Positions 8,989 to 18,482 are shown, numbered from the stretch's first letter. The stretch is DNA of 64,000 bases from Hyphomicrobium_A sp963745205 (GCA_963745205.1 CAVUWX010000011.1:62001-126000); one strand, 5' to 3'. Translations and numbers: made by a program. The notes: generated from the letters alone by a model not told the origin.

Positions 8989-10076
8989 GAGCGCGCTCCG
9001 CGTTCGAATACCCGTAAGCGCCCGCTGACGAGGCGCACGGGCTGCCCGGTGGCGAGGTTGAGCTCGTTGAGCCGTTGCGGGGTCAGCTCCACCTCGAAAT
9101 AGCGGGGAGAATGCGGAGCGCTGGTGCCGTTGAGCGCTGCGAGTTCGACGCGCGCGACCGAGCCGAGCCGCATGATGCGCTGAACCTTGGCCGCGATGCC
9201 CACAGACGCGCCCGACTGCTCCGGGATAATGTCGATCTCGTGCGGGCGCGCGAAGGCGACCACCTCCTTGCCGTCACCCAGCGTGCCGTTAGCGTTGGGG
9301 AGCACGTCGTTGCCGATGCGCAGATGCGAGCCCTCAACGTGGCCGCTGAACTCGTTGACGGCGCCAAGGAACGAATAGACGAACGGCGTCGCCGGGCTCG
9401 CGTAGACGTCGCGCACGGTTCCGGCTTGTTCCACCTTGCCCTTGTTCATGAGCACGAGCTGGTCGGCGAGCTCGAGCGCTTCCTCCTGGTCGTGGGTGAC
9501 GAACAGCGAGGTGATGTGCAGCTCCTCGTGCAAGCGCCTCAGCCAGCGACGCAGCTCCTTGCGAACTTTGGCGTCGAGTGCGCCGAACGGCTCGTCGAGC
9601 AGCAGCACGCGGGGCTCGACCGCGAGCGCACGCGCAAGCGCAATCCGCTGTCTCTGGCCGCCCGAGAGCTGCGAGGGATAGCGATTGGCGAGCCAGTCGA
9701 GCTGCACGAGTTCCAGGAGCTGCGTGACCCGGCGGCGGATCTCCGCCTCGGGTGGGCGATCGCGTCCGGACTTTACACGTAACCCGAAGGCGATGTTCTC
9801 GAACACGGTCAGATGGCGGAACAGCGCGTAGTGCTGGAACACGAAGCCGACCTTGCGCTGGCGAACGTGCGTGCCCGAGGTGTCCTCGCCGTCGACGATG
9901 ATCTTGCCGGAATCCGCGAAGTCGAGCCCGGCGATGATACGCAGGAGCGTCGTCTTTCCGCACCCTGACGGCCCCAGCAAAGCCACGAGCTGGCCTGTGG
10001 GGATGTCAATGCTTACCCCGTCGAGCGCGACGAAGCGGCCGAAGGACTTGCGGATGTCTTGGACCTCGATGCTCAT
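8985..10076 (-). CDS. cysA: Sulfate/thiosulfate ABC transporter ATPase
   Basis: A 363-residue ATPase. Walker A is GPSGCGKTT near residue 38, the signature is LSGGQRQRIALARAL, and Walker B is VLLLDEPFGALD, followed by the H-loop in FVTHDQEEALEL. The C-terminal third is the TOBE-like regulatory region seen in CysA. I start at ATG 10076 (MSIEVQDIRKSFGRFVALDG), four bases inside cysW; the longer open frame upstream is an antisense-like extension through cysW. It powers sulfate or thiosulfate import with CysT and CysW. Neighbouring four-base overlaps on both sides indicate tight translational coupling. Confidence 0.95.
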   Translation of the reverse strand: MSIEVQDIRKSFGRFVALDGVSIDIPTGQLVALLGPSGCGKTTLLRIIAGLDFADSGKIIVDGEDTSGTHVRQRKVGFVFQHYALFRHLTVFENIAFGLRVKSGRDRPPEAEIRRRVTQLLELVQLDWLANRYPSQLSGGQRQRIALARALAVEPRVLLLDEPFGALDAKVRKELRRWLRRLHEELHITSLFVTHDQEEALELADQLVLMNKGKVEQAGTVRDVYASPATPFVYSFLGAVNEFSGHVEGSHLRIGNDVLPNANGTLGDGKEVVAFARPHEIDIIPEQSGASVGIAAKVQRIMRLGSVARVELAALNGTSAPHSPRYFEVELTPQRLNELNLATGQPVRLVSGRLRVFERGARS

Positions 10077-10972
10077 GCGGCTTCTTCTATCTCGACGACG
10101 CTGCTGCCGGCCCGCCATTCGATCATAGCCTTGATCACTAACGTCACCAAGGCGAGGAGGGCCAATAGCGATGCAACCGCGAAGGCAGCGGCGAAATTGT
10201 ATTCGTTGTAAAGGATCTCGACGTGCAGCGGCATCGTGTTGGTCTGGCCGCGGATGTGGCCGGAGACAACCGAGACGGCGCCAAACTCGCCCATGGCGCG
10301 CGCGTTGCACAGGATCACGCCGTAGAGAAGTCCCCATTTGATGTTGGGGAGGGTCACGCGCGTGAAGGTCTGCAGGCCCGACGCCCCAAGCACGAGCGCC
10401 GCCTCCTCCTCCTCGCGCCCCTGCGCTTGCATGAGCGGGATGAGCTCGCGGGCGACGAACGGCACGGTCACGAAGATGGTGGCGAGCACGATGCCGGGGA
10501 CGGCGAAGATGATCTTGATATCGTGCTCGTAGAGCCAGGGACCGAACCACCCTTGAGCGCCGAACACCAGCACGTAGATGAGGCCGGCAATGACGGGCGA
10601 GACCGAGAACGGCAGATCGATCAGCGTGATCAGAAGCTGCTTGCCGCGGAAGTCGTGCTTGGCGACTGCCCACGCCGCGGCAATGCCGAACAGCACGTTG
10701 AGCGGCACGGCGATGCCTGCCGCGAGTAGGGTCAGCCGGATGGCGGAGAGCGCGTCCGGCTGGGTGATCGCCGCCAGGTAGGCAGCCCATCCCTTGCGCA
10801 TTGCTTCCGCGAATACGGCGAGGAGTGGCAGCACCAGGAAGGTCACGAAGAACGCGATAGAGATAACGATGACAGTCCATTTGACAAGGAACGGTTCGCG
10901 CGCGGCCGGGCTGTCCTCGAAGCGGGTGGCGCGCGAGCGAGGGGCAACGAATGTTGGGGTTACGGAGGCCAT
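10073..10972 (-). CDS. cysW: Sulfate/thiosulfate ABC permease subunit
   Basis: A 299-residue inner-membrane permease with about six hydrophobic segments. The EAA-type coupling loop is present as EEEEAALVLGASGLQTFTRV, followed by the family motif GEFGAVSVVSGHI. These identify CysW rather than CysT. It forms the transmembrane channel with CysT and contacts the CysA ATPase. It abuts cysT with no gap and overlaps cysA by four bases. No sulfate-binding protein gene (cysP/sbp) lies in this stretch. Confidence 0.94.
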   Translation of the reverse strand: MASVTPTFVAPRSRATRFEDSPAAREPFLVKWTVIVISIAFFVTFLVLPLLAVFAEAMRKGWAAYLAAITQPDALSAIRLTLLAAGIAVPLNVLFGIAAAWAVAKHDFRGKQLLITLIDLPFSVSPVIAGLIYVLVFGAQGWFGPWLYEHDIKIIFAVPGIVLATIFVTVPFVARELIPLMQAQGREEEEAALVLGASGLQTFTRVTLPNIKWGLLYGVILCNARAMGEFGAVSVVSGHIRGQTNTMPLHVEILYNEYNFAAAFAVASLLALLALVTLVIKAMIEWRAGSSVVEIEEAA

Positions 10973-11824
10973 CTAGCGCGCTCTCTCGCTCGATCGTGCG
11001 GACCAGGCCTGCAGGCCGTTGATGATGAGCAGCAGGATGAAGGAGATGATCAGCATGACGGCCGCCACCGCGGTTGCGCCGGCGTAGTCGTACTGCTCGA
11101 GCTTGGTGATGATGATGAGCGGGGTGATCTCCGACACCATCGGGATGTTGCCGGCGATGAAGATGACCGAGCCGTATTCGCCCACCGCCCGCGCGAATGC
11201 GAGCGCGAAGCCCGTGAGCAGCGCCGGGGCGAGCATGGGCAAGACCACGCGGCGGAACGTTTGCACTCGCGTGGCGCCGAGGCTGGCGGCGGCCTCTTCG
11301 AACTCGAGATCGAGGTCCTCCAGCACGGGCTGCACCGTGCGCACGACGAACGGGACGCCCTCGAAGATGAGCGCGACCAGCACGCCGAGCGGCGTGAAGG
11401 CAACGTCGATGCCGATCTGAGAGAGGTATTGCCCAAGCCAACCGTTCTTGGCGTATAGCGCGGTGAGCGCGATACCAGCCACCGCGGTCGGAAGAGCAAA
11501 CGGCAGATCGATCAGTGCGTCGACGATGCGTCGCCCGGGAAAGCTGTAGCGCACGAGCGTCCAGGCCAGCATCAGCCCGAACACGACGTTGATCGCACCC
11601 GCCAGCAGGGAGGCGCCGAAGCTCAGCTTATAGGAGGCGACCACGCGCGGGGCGGTGGCGGCGGCCCAGAAGCCCTCCGGGCCAAGCGATGAGGCTTTGA
11701 AGAACACAGCCGAAAGCGGGATCAGCACGATCAGGGACATGTAGCCAAGGGTGAAGCCCATAGACAGGCCGAACCCCGGAAGTACCCTGCGCACTTTCGT
11801 CCGCTGCATGGCGCGCCTCATCAC
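10973..11824 (-). CDS. cysT: Sulfate/thiosulfate ABC permease subunit
   Basis: A 283-residue permease with about six membrane helices and the EAA loop FEEAAASLGATRVQTFRRVV, then GEYGSVIFIAGNIP, the usual CysT (CysU) motif. It is the first transporter gene of the run; cysW, cysA and cysB follow with no gaps. The start could be Met1 (MMRRAMQRTKVRR) or Met2/Met6, which would not change the membrane topology. About 340 bases without a firm gene precede it and should hold the promoter and any CysB site. Confidence 0.93.
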   Translation of the reverse strand: MMRRAMQRTKVRRVLPGFGLSMGFTLGYMSLIVLIPLSAVFFKASSLGPEGFWAAATAPRVVASYKLSFGASLLAGAINVVFGLMLAWTLVRYSFPGRRIVDALIDLPFALPTAVAGIALTALYAKNGWLGQYLSQIGIDVAFTPLGVLVALIFEGVPFVVRTVQPVLEDLDLEFEEAAASLGATRVQTFRRVVLPMLAPALLTGFALAFARAVGEYGSVIFIAGNIPMVSEITPLIIITKLEQYDYAGATAVAAVMLIISFILLLIINGLQAWSARSSERAR

Positions 11825-12163
11825 AACCCCGGATGGACCACGCTGCCTGCGTCAAGCGACTTGGGTCGAAGCTACACGGTCGGATGCCAGCCGCAACAGG
11901 CCCCACGACGGCGGTTGATCGGCAGGCATCGACGGCTCCCTTATGGTTAGCGGAGGAAACCTAACGAGGCGTCTGCTCGGAGCGAACGACGAAGATGTGA
12001 TTTCTATATTCGTCTCCCTGATAAGGAGGAAAGCGCGCCCGCGTCTTGGACCCGGGCAGGCGCGACGGTGCACACCGAGCGCCAATCGGCCACAGCGGTG
12101 TGTCCGTGCGGCGTCTGTTCGAGCAAGCGCAGCGCAGTGGCCAGTAATCATGTTCGTGGCGTG
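11825..12163. other. Intergenic region upstream of cysT
   Basis: This stretch between cysT and metC carries no gene I can support. On the minus strand it has a short AT-rich tract (AATATAGAAATCACATC, near 11995-12015) that could be a promoter, a small imperfect stem with arms GTTAG and CTAAC near 11946-11966, and a 25-codon frame at 11852-11929 behind GGGAGC. No known riboswitch pattern was recognised by eye. Both flanking genes read on the minus strand, so the metC end and the cys promoter lie here. Confidence 0.4.
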
Positions 12164-13351
12164 TCAGCGGGCGGTAGCGAGCCGCTCAAACCCCGCTTCG
12201 AGATCGGCCTTCAGGTCGTCGACGTCCTCAAGCCCGATGTGGAAGCGCAGCGCCGGGCCTTCGGCCTGCCAGCGCGTGGCTGAACGGTAGCCGCTCGGAT
12301 CGAACGGGATGACGAGGCTTTCGTAGCCGCCCCACGAAAAGCCCATGCCGAACAGCTCCAAGCCGTCAAGCATGGCCGCGAGCGCCGGCCGGCCGACGGG
12401 CTTCAGGATCACCGAGAACAGGCCACTCGCGCCGAGGAAATCACGCTTCCAGATCGCGTGCTGCGGGTGGCTCGGAAGGCCGGGGTGCAGCACGCGCGCG
12501 ACCTCTGGTCGCCCCTCAAGCCAACGCGCGATCTCGAGGCCGGCGCTTTGGTGCTGCGCCAGGCGCGTTGCGAGCGTGCGCAGGCCGCGCATGCCGAGAT
12601 AGGTCTCCTCCGAGCCGGGGCAGACGCCTAATAGCTCCTTGGCGCGCGCCACGTGTTTTGCCGCGCGCGCGTTCGACGTGATCGCGCCGAGCATCGCGTC
12701 CGCGTGACCGACGATGTATTTCGTCGCCGCATCGATCGCGACATCGACGCCGTGGTCGAACGGTCTAAAGTAGAGCGGCGTCGCCCACGTGTTGTCGAGC
12801 AGCAGCCAGAGCTCGCGCTTCTTTGCCACCTCGGCTATTGCCGGGATGTCCTGCACCTCGAAGGTCTGCGAGCCCGGGCTCTCGGTGAAGATGAGCCGCG
12901 TGTTCGTGCGCACGAGCTTGTCGATGCCTGCGCCAACGAGGGGATCGTAGTAGGTCGTCTCCACGCCGAGCCTTGCCAGCAGCCGGTCGCAAAAATTGCG
13001 CGTGGGCGCATAAACACTGTCGGCAACTAGGATGTGGTCGCCCGATTCCACGAACGCGAAGATTGCCGTGCTCACCGCCTGGTAGCCCGAGGCCGTGAGC
13101 GCGGTCGCCGCGCCGCCCCCGATCAGGGCGATGGCCTCCTCGAGCGCGCGCACCGTCGGCGTGCTGGTGCGTCCGTACGTGTACGCCTGATCGCGCTTCC
13201 ACAGCTTCTCCATGGTGGGGAAGAGCACGGTAGAGCCGCGATAGACGGGCGGGTTCACGAAGCCGTGGCAGGCTTGCGGATCGCGGCCCGAGTGAACGAG
13301 CTCGGTGGCCGGTTTGCGCCGGCGTGGCGGCTTCTTATCTGAGGGTGACAT
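12164..13351 (-). CDS. metC: Cystathionine beta-lyase
   Basis: A 395-residue PLP enzyme of the Cys/Met metabolism family. It cleaves cystathionine to homocysteine, pyruvate and ammonia in methionine synthesis. The PLP lysine lies in DAATKYIVGHADAM, and the substrate-site tyrosine in YTYGRTSTPT is present. GMGFSWGGYESLVIP near the C-terminus is typical of MetC. I start at Met 13351 (MSPSDKKPPRRR) instead of the in-frame Met at 13411, because conservation begins at ATELVHSGRD. Placement just upstream of the sulfate transporter fits a sulfur amino acid theme, but the 340-base gap suggests a separate transcript. Confidence 0.9.
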   Translation of the reverse strand: MSPSDKKPPRRRKPATELVHSGRDPQACHGFVNPPVYRGSTVLFPTMEKLWKRDQAYTYGRTSTPTVRALEEAIALIGGGAATALTASGYQAVSTAIFAFVESGDHILVADSVYAPTRNFCDRLLARLGVETTYYDPLVGAGIDKLVRTNTRLIFTESPGSQTFEVQDIPAIAEVAKKRELWLLLDNTWATPLYFRPFDHGVDVAIDAATKYIVGHADAMLGAITSNARAAKHVARAKELLGVCPGSEETYLGMRGLRTLATRLAQHQSAGLEIARWLEGRPEVARVLHPGLPSHPQHAIWKRDFLGASGLFSVILKPVGRPALAAMLDGLELFGMGFSWGGYESLVIPFDPSGYRSATRWQAEGPALRFHIGLEDVDDLKADLEAGFERLATAR

Positions 13352-13547
13352 CGGGCGGATCCTGATCGCCGCGGCAACTGCCCGTGTGGCGCAACTTTGC
13401 CCCCGGGTCAAGGTCTTGACCGCACGCCGTTTACGCGGGATTGGTGCGCCTCACCGGGCGCGCGCCTCGCCTTTACCCTCCGCGCGAACTTGCAGGCAGG
13501 TGTCCCTTGCGCCCTGCTCGCCGCGGTTCCACACTGAATGCGACGTG

Positions 13548-14594
13548 ATGAAAAAGCTCTACCCGTTGCACTGCTATTTCTCCGCGGTTCTTGGTGCGGG
13601 CGTGCTTCTCCTGGCGCCCGGGCTGGCAGGTGCCGCCCCCGCCGGAACGACGCTGGACACGATCCGGGCGCGGGGGAATGTGTTGTGTGGGATCAGCGAG
13701 CCGGAGCCCGGCTTTTCCGAGATCAACGAAACGAGGGTGCGGTCGGGGCTCGAAGTGGAGTTCTGCGCTGCGCTCGCCGCGGCCGTGTTCGGGTCCAAGG
13801 ACGCGGTCAAGTTCTGGCCGCTCTCCCCCAACGACCGCTTCAAGACGCTGCAATCGGGAGACGTGGACGTGCTCGCGCGCGGCGCGACGTGGACCTTGAG
13901 CCGCGACACCGAGCTCGGCGCGCGTTTTGCCGGTGTGCTCTATTACGACGGCCAGGGCTTCCTGACGCGGCGCGGCAATGCGGTCGCAAGCGTGCTGGAG
14001 CTGTCGGGGGCCTCGATCTGCGCGCTACCCGGCCCCATGGGCGAGCAGGGCGTAGCCGACTTCTTCAACGCACAGCGCATGCGCTACCAGGTAGTGACGC
14101 AGGCGCATTGGGAGGACGTAGTCAAGGCGTACGCCGCTGGCGACTGCTCGGTCCTCTCAGGCGACGTCTCGCTGCTCGCGGTCGCGCGCAGCAATTTGAA
14201 GCAGCCGGCCGACCACATGATGCTGCCCGAGATCATCACCAAGGAGCCGGCCGGCCCCGCCGTGCGCCAGGACGACGCGCAATGGTTTGCCGTGGTGCGC
14301 TGGACGCTGATGGCGCTGGTCGAAGCCGAGGAGCTCGGTATCACGAGCGCCAACGTGGACGCCAAGCGCGCTTCCAACGAACCCGAGGTGCGCCGCTTCC
14401 TGGGGCTGGAGGCAAACCTCGGCCAGGCGCTTGGGCTGCCGCGCGACTGGGCCTATCAGGTCGTGAAGAATGTCGGCAACTACGGTGAGATCTTCGACCG
14501 CACGCTGGGCGCCAAGTCCAACTTGAAGCTCGCCCGCGGTCTCAACAACCTTTGGACCAAAGGCGGGCTGATGTACGCGATGCCGTTCCGGTGA
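13548..14594 (+). CDS. Amino-acid ABC transporter periplasmic binding protein (AapJ-like)
   Basis: A 348-residue family 3 extracellular solute-binding protein. It opens with a basic start and hydrophobic signal segment (GAGVLLLAPGLAGAAPAG) and then LDTIRARGNVLCGISE. The pattern GLEVEFCAALAAAVFG and DVLARGATWTLSRD is typical of AapJ-like general L-amino acid receptors. ATG 13548 is preceded by CGACGTG without a strong ribosome site; longer in-frame extensions lack a signal peptide. No permease or ATPase gene sits beside it, so it either works with an aap system elsewhere or has another role. Confidence 0.85.
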   Translation: MKKLYPLHCYFSAVLGAGVLLLAPGLAGAAPAGTTLDTIRARGNVLCGISEPEPGFSEINETRVRSGLEVEFCAALAAAVFGSKDAVKFWPLSPNDRFKTLQSGDVDVLARGATWTLSRDTELGARFAGVLYYDGQGFLTRRGNAVASVLELSGASICALPGPMGEQGVADFFNAQRMRYQVVTQAHWEDVVKAYAAGDCSVLSGDVSLLAVARSNLKQPADHMMLPEIITKEPAGPAVRQDDAQWFAVVRWTLMALVEAEELGITSANVDAKRASNEPEVRRFLGLEANLGQALGLPRDWAYQVVKNVGNYGEIFDRTLGAKSNLKLARGLNNLWTKGGLMYAMPFR

Positions 14595-14649
14595 GGTGGC
14601 GCGTTCGGCTTTCCCTGGACTTGGCTAAATGCGTGCGCAGGAAGCCGCG

Positions 14650-15195
14650 ATGAAGGAGCTACTCGCAGAGCATACCAGCCTCGCCGCAGCGCTCCTCGGC
14701 CTCGCGGTGCTGACTCTGCTCGTTCTCATGTTTGCAAACGCGCTGCGGCGAAGCGCACGCAAACGCGCTGGTACGCCGCTCGCGAAGCCGTCCGCGCACG
14801 CAGCCCCCGTACAAAAGGTCAAGCTCGACCCGGCGGTGCTGGTCGCAGCATTGAGCGAAGCGGAGGCGGCGGGGCAGCGCGACCGGCTCCCAGGACTCTA
14901 CCTCTCGCTCGCGCACTGCCGCCTCGAAGCGGGCGACAACGCGGAAGCAGAGGAGCTCTTGCGCAAGTGCATCCGCGGTACCGGGCCAGCTCGGCACAAA
15001 GCCACCCACGCAAAAGCCAGGCTTGCGCTGGGCGATCTCGCGCAAGCGGGCGGCGATCCGACCACCGCCTGCGAGCATTGGCAGATCGCGCGGGCACTGT
15101 TCCACGAGTTGAAGCTGGTGGGCGATCACGAGGCGGCCGAGCAGCGTATGCTGCGCAACGGCTGCCCGACCGACTGGGTGCTCACTGATTTCTGA
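14650..15195 (+). CDS. Membrane-anchored protein with TPR-like helices
   Basis: A 181-residue protein. One transmembrane helix (about residues 8-28) is followed by a basic linker and a helical part rich in Ala, Leu and Glu that reads like two or three TPR-type repeats (GLYLSLAHCRLEAGDNAEAEELLRK). The start at 14650 has AGGAA at a good distance, better than ATG 14629. A cytoplasmic scaffold role is possible but inferred. It ends 24 bases before the convergent gene; no operon partner is evident. Confidence 0.7.
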   Translation: MKELLAEHTSLAAALLGLAVLTLLVLMFANALRRSARKRAGTPLAKPSAHAAPVQKVKLDPAVLVAALSEAEAAGQRDRLPGLYLSLAHCRLEAGDNAEAEELLRKCIRGTGPARHKATHAKARLALGDLAQAGGDPTTACEHWQIARALFHELKLVGDHEAAEQRMLRNGCPTDWVLTDF

Positions 15196-15219
15196 GAGGG
15201 CACGAGCGCAGGTGAGCGC

Positions 15220-16212
15220 TCAGCGCATCAGTACCTCGACCTGGGTTGCCTCGCCGTCGGCGACCGTGAAGTCGCGCTTAAAGGCGCGCGTACCGGACTT
15301 GGCGATGATTGTATAAGAGCCGGGAGCCAGGATATGCGTCGGGAGCGCTCCGACGCTGCGCTTCACCACCTCGCCGTCCGCCGTCTGCACGGTCCACTGC
15401 GTATCGGGCAACGCCTCGCCGCCCTCGCGCGCAACGAGCTTGAAGGTCACGCGCGCGGCGGAATGTGAGACGGTGGCCTCCGATAGTTTGCCGGCCTCGA
15501 CCGTCACGTCGGCCTCGACCTCAGCATTGGCGTCACCGTAGGTCGACACGATGCGGTAGATGCCGGCGTTGAGCCGGATGACGACGTCCGGCTTCAAGCC
15601 GCCGACGACCTTGGTGCGATTGTCCGATTGGTCGCGCTCGCCCGAGTAGATGTCGTAGCTCACCGTATTGGGCGCCGGCGCGGCACCATCGACAAGCACC
15701 TTGACGCGGAGGCCGCCGGCGTTGAGCACGAACTTCTCGCTCATGGTAGCGCCGGGGGCGACGACGATCTTGCGCGTCAGGTCGGCACGTCCGAACGCGG
15801 CGTTGACGGTATATTCACCTGGCTTGAGGTTCACCGTAGGGCTCGCGTCGGTTTTGGTCATCAGGAGCTTCGGCTCGCCCTTCTTGCCGGGGGCGGCCTG
15901 GTAGATGCGCCACGCAAGGCCCTGATCGATGCGCTGGCCGTCGGCGGTCAGAAGTGCCACCAGATTGACTTGGCCAGGCGCGCTCGAATTGGGCGTTGGT
16001 TCGCCCTCCGTACGGGGAACAACGGTCGTATTGGCCGGTACCGTGACGGTTGTGGGCACGTCGCCGGGCCCTGCCTCCTCGCTTGACGGCGGCAGCCCTC
16101 CGCGCAACGTGACGCCGGGCTGCCATTGACCTTCGTCCTGGGCTTGCGCGCTCGTGTGCAGCGAGAGCGCAAGCAGCGCAACCGAGGCAGCCCATGTGAG
16201 GGCGCGCGACAT
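15220..16212 (-). CDS. Secreted protein with tandem PEGA-like beta modules
   Basis: A 330-residue protein starting at Met 16212 (MSRALTWAASVALLALSLHT), a clear signal peptide with AQAQ before the mature part. After a Pro/Thr-rich linker there are about four beta modules with the pattern LxPGxYxVxAxxG then ADLTRKIVV, reading like PEGA or carboxypeptidase-regulatory-like folds. The last 60 residues are similar to the end of the upstream VWA protein. It lies 123 bases downstream of that gene on the same strand and is probably a duplicated, VWA-less paralogue from the same unit. Confidence 0.72.
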   Translation of the reverse strand: MSRALTWAASVALLALSLHTSAQAQDEGQWQPGVTLRGGLPPSSEEAGPGDVPTTVTVPANTTVVPRTEGEPTPNSSAPGQVNLVALLTADGQRIDQGLAWRIYQAAPGKKGEPKLLMTKTDASPTVNLKPGEYTVNAAFGRADLTRKIVVAPGATMSEKFVLNAGGLRVKVLVDGAAPAPNTVSYDIYSGERDQSDNRTKVVGGLKPDVVIRLNAGIYRIVSTYGDANAEVEADVTVEAGKLSEATVSHSAARVTFKLVAREGGEALPDTQWTVQTADGEVVKRSVGALPTHILAPGSYTIIAKSGTRAFKRDFTVADGEATQVEVLMR

Positions 16213-16335
16213 GAGACTTAAGGGTTTCGCCACCACGGCCCTACCAGAAGCTTCGCATTGCCAGTGAGACGCCGTGCTCAACACGCGGCACGAGAATGTT
16301 CGAAATATGGCTGCCGGGCGTGCACTCCCGGCGCC

Positions 16336-18318
16336 TCAACCGCCGATATCGAGTGTCCGCGTCTCCCCGGCCTTCAATTCGAAGGCGCTGCGCAACTGCT
16401 TGTCGCGCGTTTCCGATGTCACGATGTAGCGTCCGGGCGCAAGTACGGCAGTCGGCTGCGGCTCGCTCGAGCGCATGACGAACTGCTTCTTGTCGTCGCG
16501 CACTTCCCAAAACACGTCACCCGCACTCGCCGCCTGCGCGTCAGCGAGCCGCAGCGTGACGCGTCCTGCGTCGAGCTTGAGCGCGATTTTCTGCGCTTGC
16601 CCGGCGTTGAGCGTTACCTCGGCCGCTGCACGGACGTTCGTCGCGCCGAGTCCCGCCTCGATGCGGTAGTGCCCGGCAGAGAGCTCGAGGTCGGGCTCCT
16701 TCGCCTGCGTGCGCTCAACTTCGCGCGGCTCGCCGTCTAGACGGAAAACGGTGTAAGTAATGGGCATCGTCTCGAGCGAGGGCGCGCCGTCGATCTTGGC
16801 CGAAAGCTTGAGATGCGCGAGGTTAAGCGCGAGCGTCTTCTTGACCACGTCGCCGGCACCGATGGCCAACTGCTCCTTCGATTCAGCGCCGGCAGTGCGT
16901 GCCGTCACATAGTAGGTGCCGGCGGGAAGGTTGAAAACGGGGGAGGGCGCAGCCGACCGCGTCACCTCGCGCCGCCCCTGCGGGGAGTTGGGATCGTCCT
17001 CGTAGACGATGAACGCCACCCCGTCGGCGCCGGTGTCCGCCGGGTCGCTGCCGTTGCCGCGCGCCGCACTGAGCTCGAGCCGGCCCGTCGCCAGCATGGC
17101 ATCGAACGTGGTGCCGGTCGCCGCGGCGATCTTCACGGTCTGCTCCTGTCGCGCAAGCCCATCCTCGGCGCTAACCCTGTATTCGCCGGCCGGTAGCACG
17201 ATCTCCGCCTGAGCTTCGCGGCTGATCCAGAGCGGAGCCGCGCTCCTTTTCGCTTCGTCGCCATCGAGCTTGGTGACGGTGAATATGGGCGTCGGCAGGG
17301 GAGGCGCATTCTTGGCGGCGCGCGCGAACATCTTCAGGACGCCGGCGTTGAGATCGAGCCTCACGGATGTCGGCGCGTCCCCCTTCACGTCGACCGATTG
17401 GTGCGCGTTAGCCAGGCCGAGCCGGGCCTCGACCTCGTAGGCGCCGGGCGGCAGCTTCTCGACGAGGGCGGCAGCCCGCGTTTCGCGGATTACCTCGCCG
17501 TCCGGCCCGGCCTTCGTAATGCGCCAGCGCACCGGGCTCTCGAGTGTGGCGCTGTTGGGACCGAGACCGGCGGTAAGATAGAGGCCGGGAGGCGCCTCGG
17601 GAGGAGGCGCGGCCTGCTCCTTCTTGCTCGTCTGGTCCTGCGCCGTCGCAGGCGCGGCCCCCGGTTCTAGGTTCGCGAGCTTCAGGATCTCGTCGAGCGC
17701 CGAGGTGAGGCCCGCAGGATCCTGCGCATCGTAGGCGCGGCCGCCGGTAGCCTTGGCAACGCAGCTCATCTGCTGCAGCTTCTGAGGGCCGAGACCGAGA
17801 CCGATGGAATAGATAGCGATGTTAGGGTTGGCCTTGGCGATCTCCACCACCGCTGCGCAGGTATCGGGGCTGCAGTTGTCGACATCGTCGTGGATCATCA
17901 CGATCGTCGCCGGCGCCGCCGTGCCGATAGCCTTCGCCGTTTCGCGCAGCCCCAGCGCGATCGGCCCCATGCCTGTGGCGTTGAGCTTGAGCAGCGGTGT
18001 TGTAATTTTGTCGAGGTTGTTGGCGTCCGGAGGCACGATGACCTCGACGTCGCCGCAGTAGCCGCGGCGGCGATGCCCGAAGGAAGAGAGCCCCAGGCGC
18101 GCATCCGGCCTGACGCGCGCCAGCGCTTGGGTCAGCGTCTCGCGGCTGATGTCTATCTTCGCACGCCGCTCGTTGCCAAGCGGGCCCCACATGGAGCCCG
18201 AGCCGTCGAGCAGAATCATCACGGTCGGCGCGTCGTCGGCGGCGCGGGGCGTACTCGTGCCCGCGAGCGCGGCGAGTGCAAGGAAGCTCAGAGCGATCGT
18301 GCTCAGACGAGACGGCAT
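16336..18318 (-). CDS. Secreted VWA-domain protein with tandem PEGA-like repeats
   Basis: A 660-residue exported protein with signal peptide (ALSFLALAALAGTSTPRAAD). Residues 30-215 form a von Willebrand A domain with the MIDAS start DGSGSMWG and a downstream acidic site MIHDDVDNC. The remainder has five or so beta modules with LPPGAYEVEARLG-type turns. The VWA domain suggests metal-dependent binding of a partner in the periplasm or at the surface. C-terminal modules match those of the next gene downstream. No chaperone ATPase (MoxR) lies beside it, unlike many VWA loci. Confidence 0.82.
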   Translation of the reverse strand: MPSRLSTIALSFLALAALAGTSTPRAADDAPTVMILLDGSGSMWGPLGNERRAKIDISRETLTQALARVRPDARLGLSSFGHRRRGYCGDVEVIVPPDANNLDKITTPLLKLNATGMGPIALGLRETAKAIGTAAPATIVMIHDDVDNCSPDTCAAVVEIAKANPNIAIYSIGLGLGPQKLQQMSCVAKATGGRAYDAQDPAGLTSALDEILKLANLEPGAAPATAQDQTSKKEQAAPPPEAPPGLYLTAGLGPNSATLESPVRWRITKAGPDGEVIRETRAAALVEKLPPGAYEVEARLGLANAHQSVDVKGDAPTSVRLDLNAGVLKMFARAAKNAPPLPTPIFTVTKLDGDEAKRSAAPLWISREAQAEIVLPAGEYRVSAEDGLARQEQTVKIAAATGTTFDAMLATGRLELSAARGNGSDPADTGADGVAFIVYEDDPNSPQGRREVTRSAAPSPVFNLPAGTYYVTARTAGAESKEQLAIGAGDVVKKTLALNLAHLKLSAKIDGAPSLETMPITYTVFRLDGEPREVERTQAKEPDLELSAGHYRIEAGLGATNVRAAAEVTLNAGQAQKIALKLDAGRVTLRLADAQAASAGDVFWEVRDDKKQFVMRSSEPQPTAVLAPGRYIVTSETRDKQLRSAFELKAGETRTLDIGG

Positions 18319-18482
18319 GTGGGTTCCGGTCCCCTCGCAGTTGGGCCCCGTGAGATTCGCTTGGAGGATAGCTCATCGGGCCCGATAACGGCACCCCAGC
18401 ACAGGAAGCTTGCGGAATGACGGCGCAAGCCTGCGACGAATTTGGATTGGCAGCCGGTCGCCGCTGCCGCTAGGAGGTTTGC

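Noticed and set aside
10077..11441. Long N-terminal extension of the CysA frame
   Set aside because: It overlaps cysW and cysT entirely, is Arg/His-rich, and the CysA start at 10076 fits the family.
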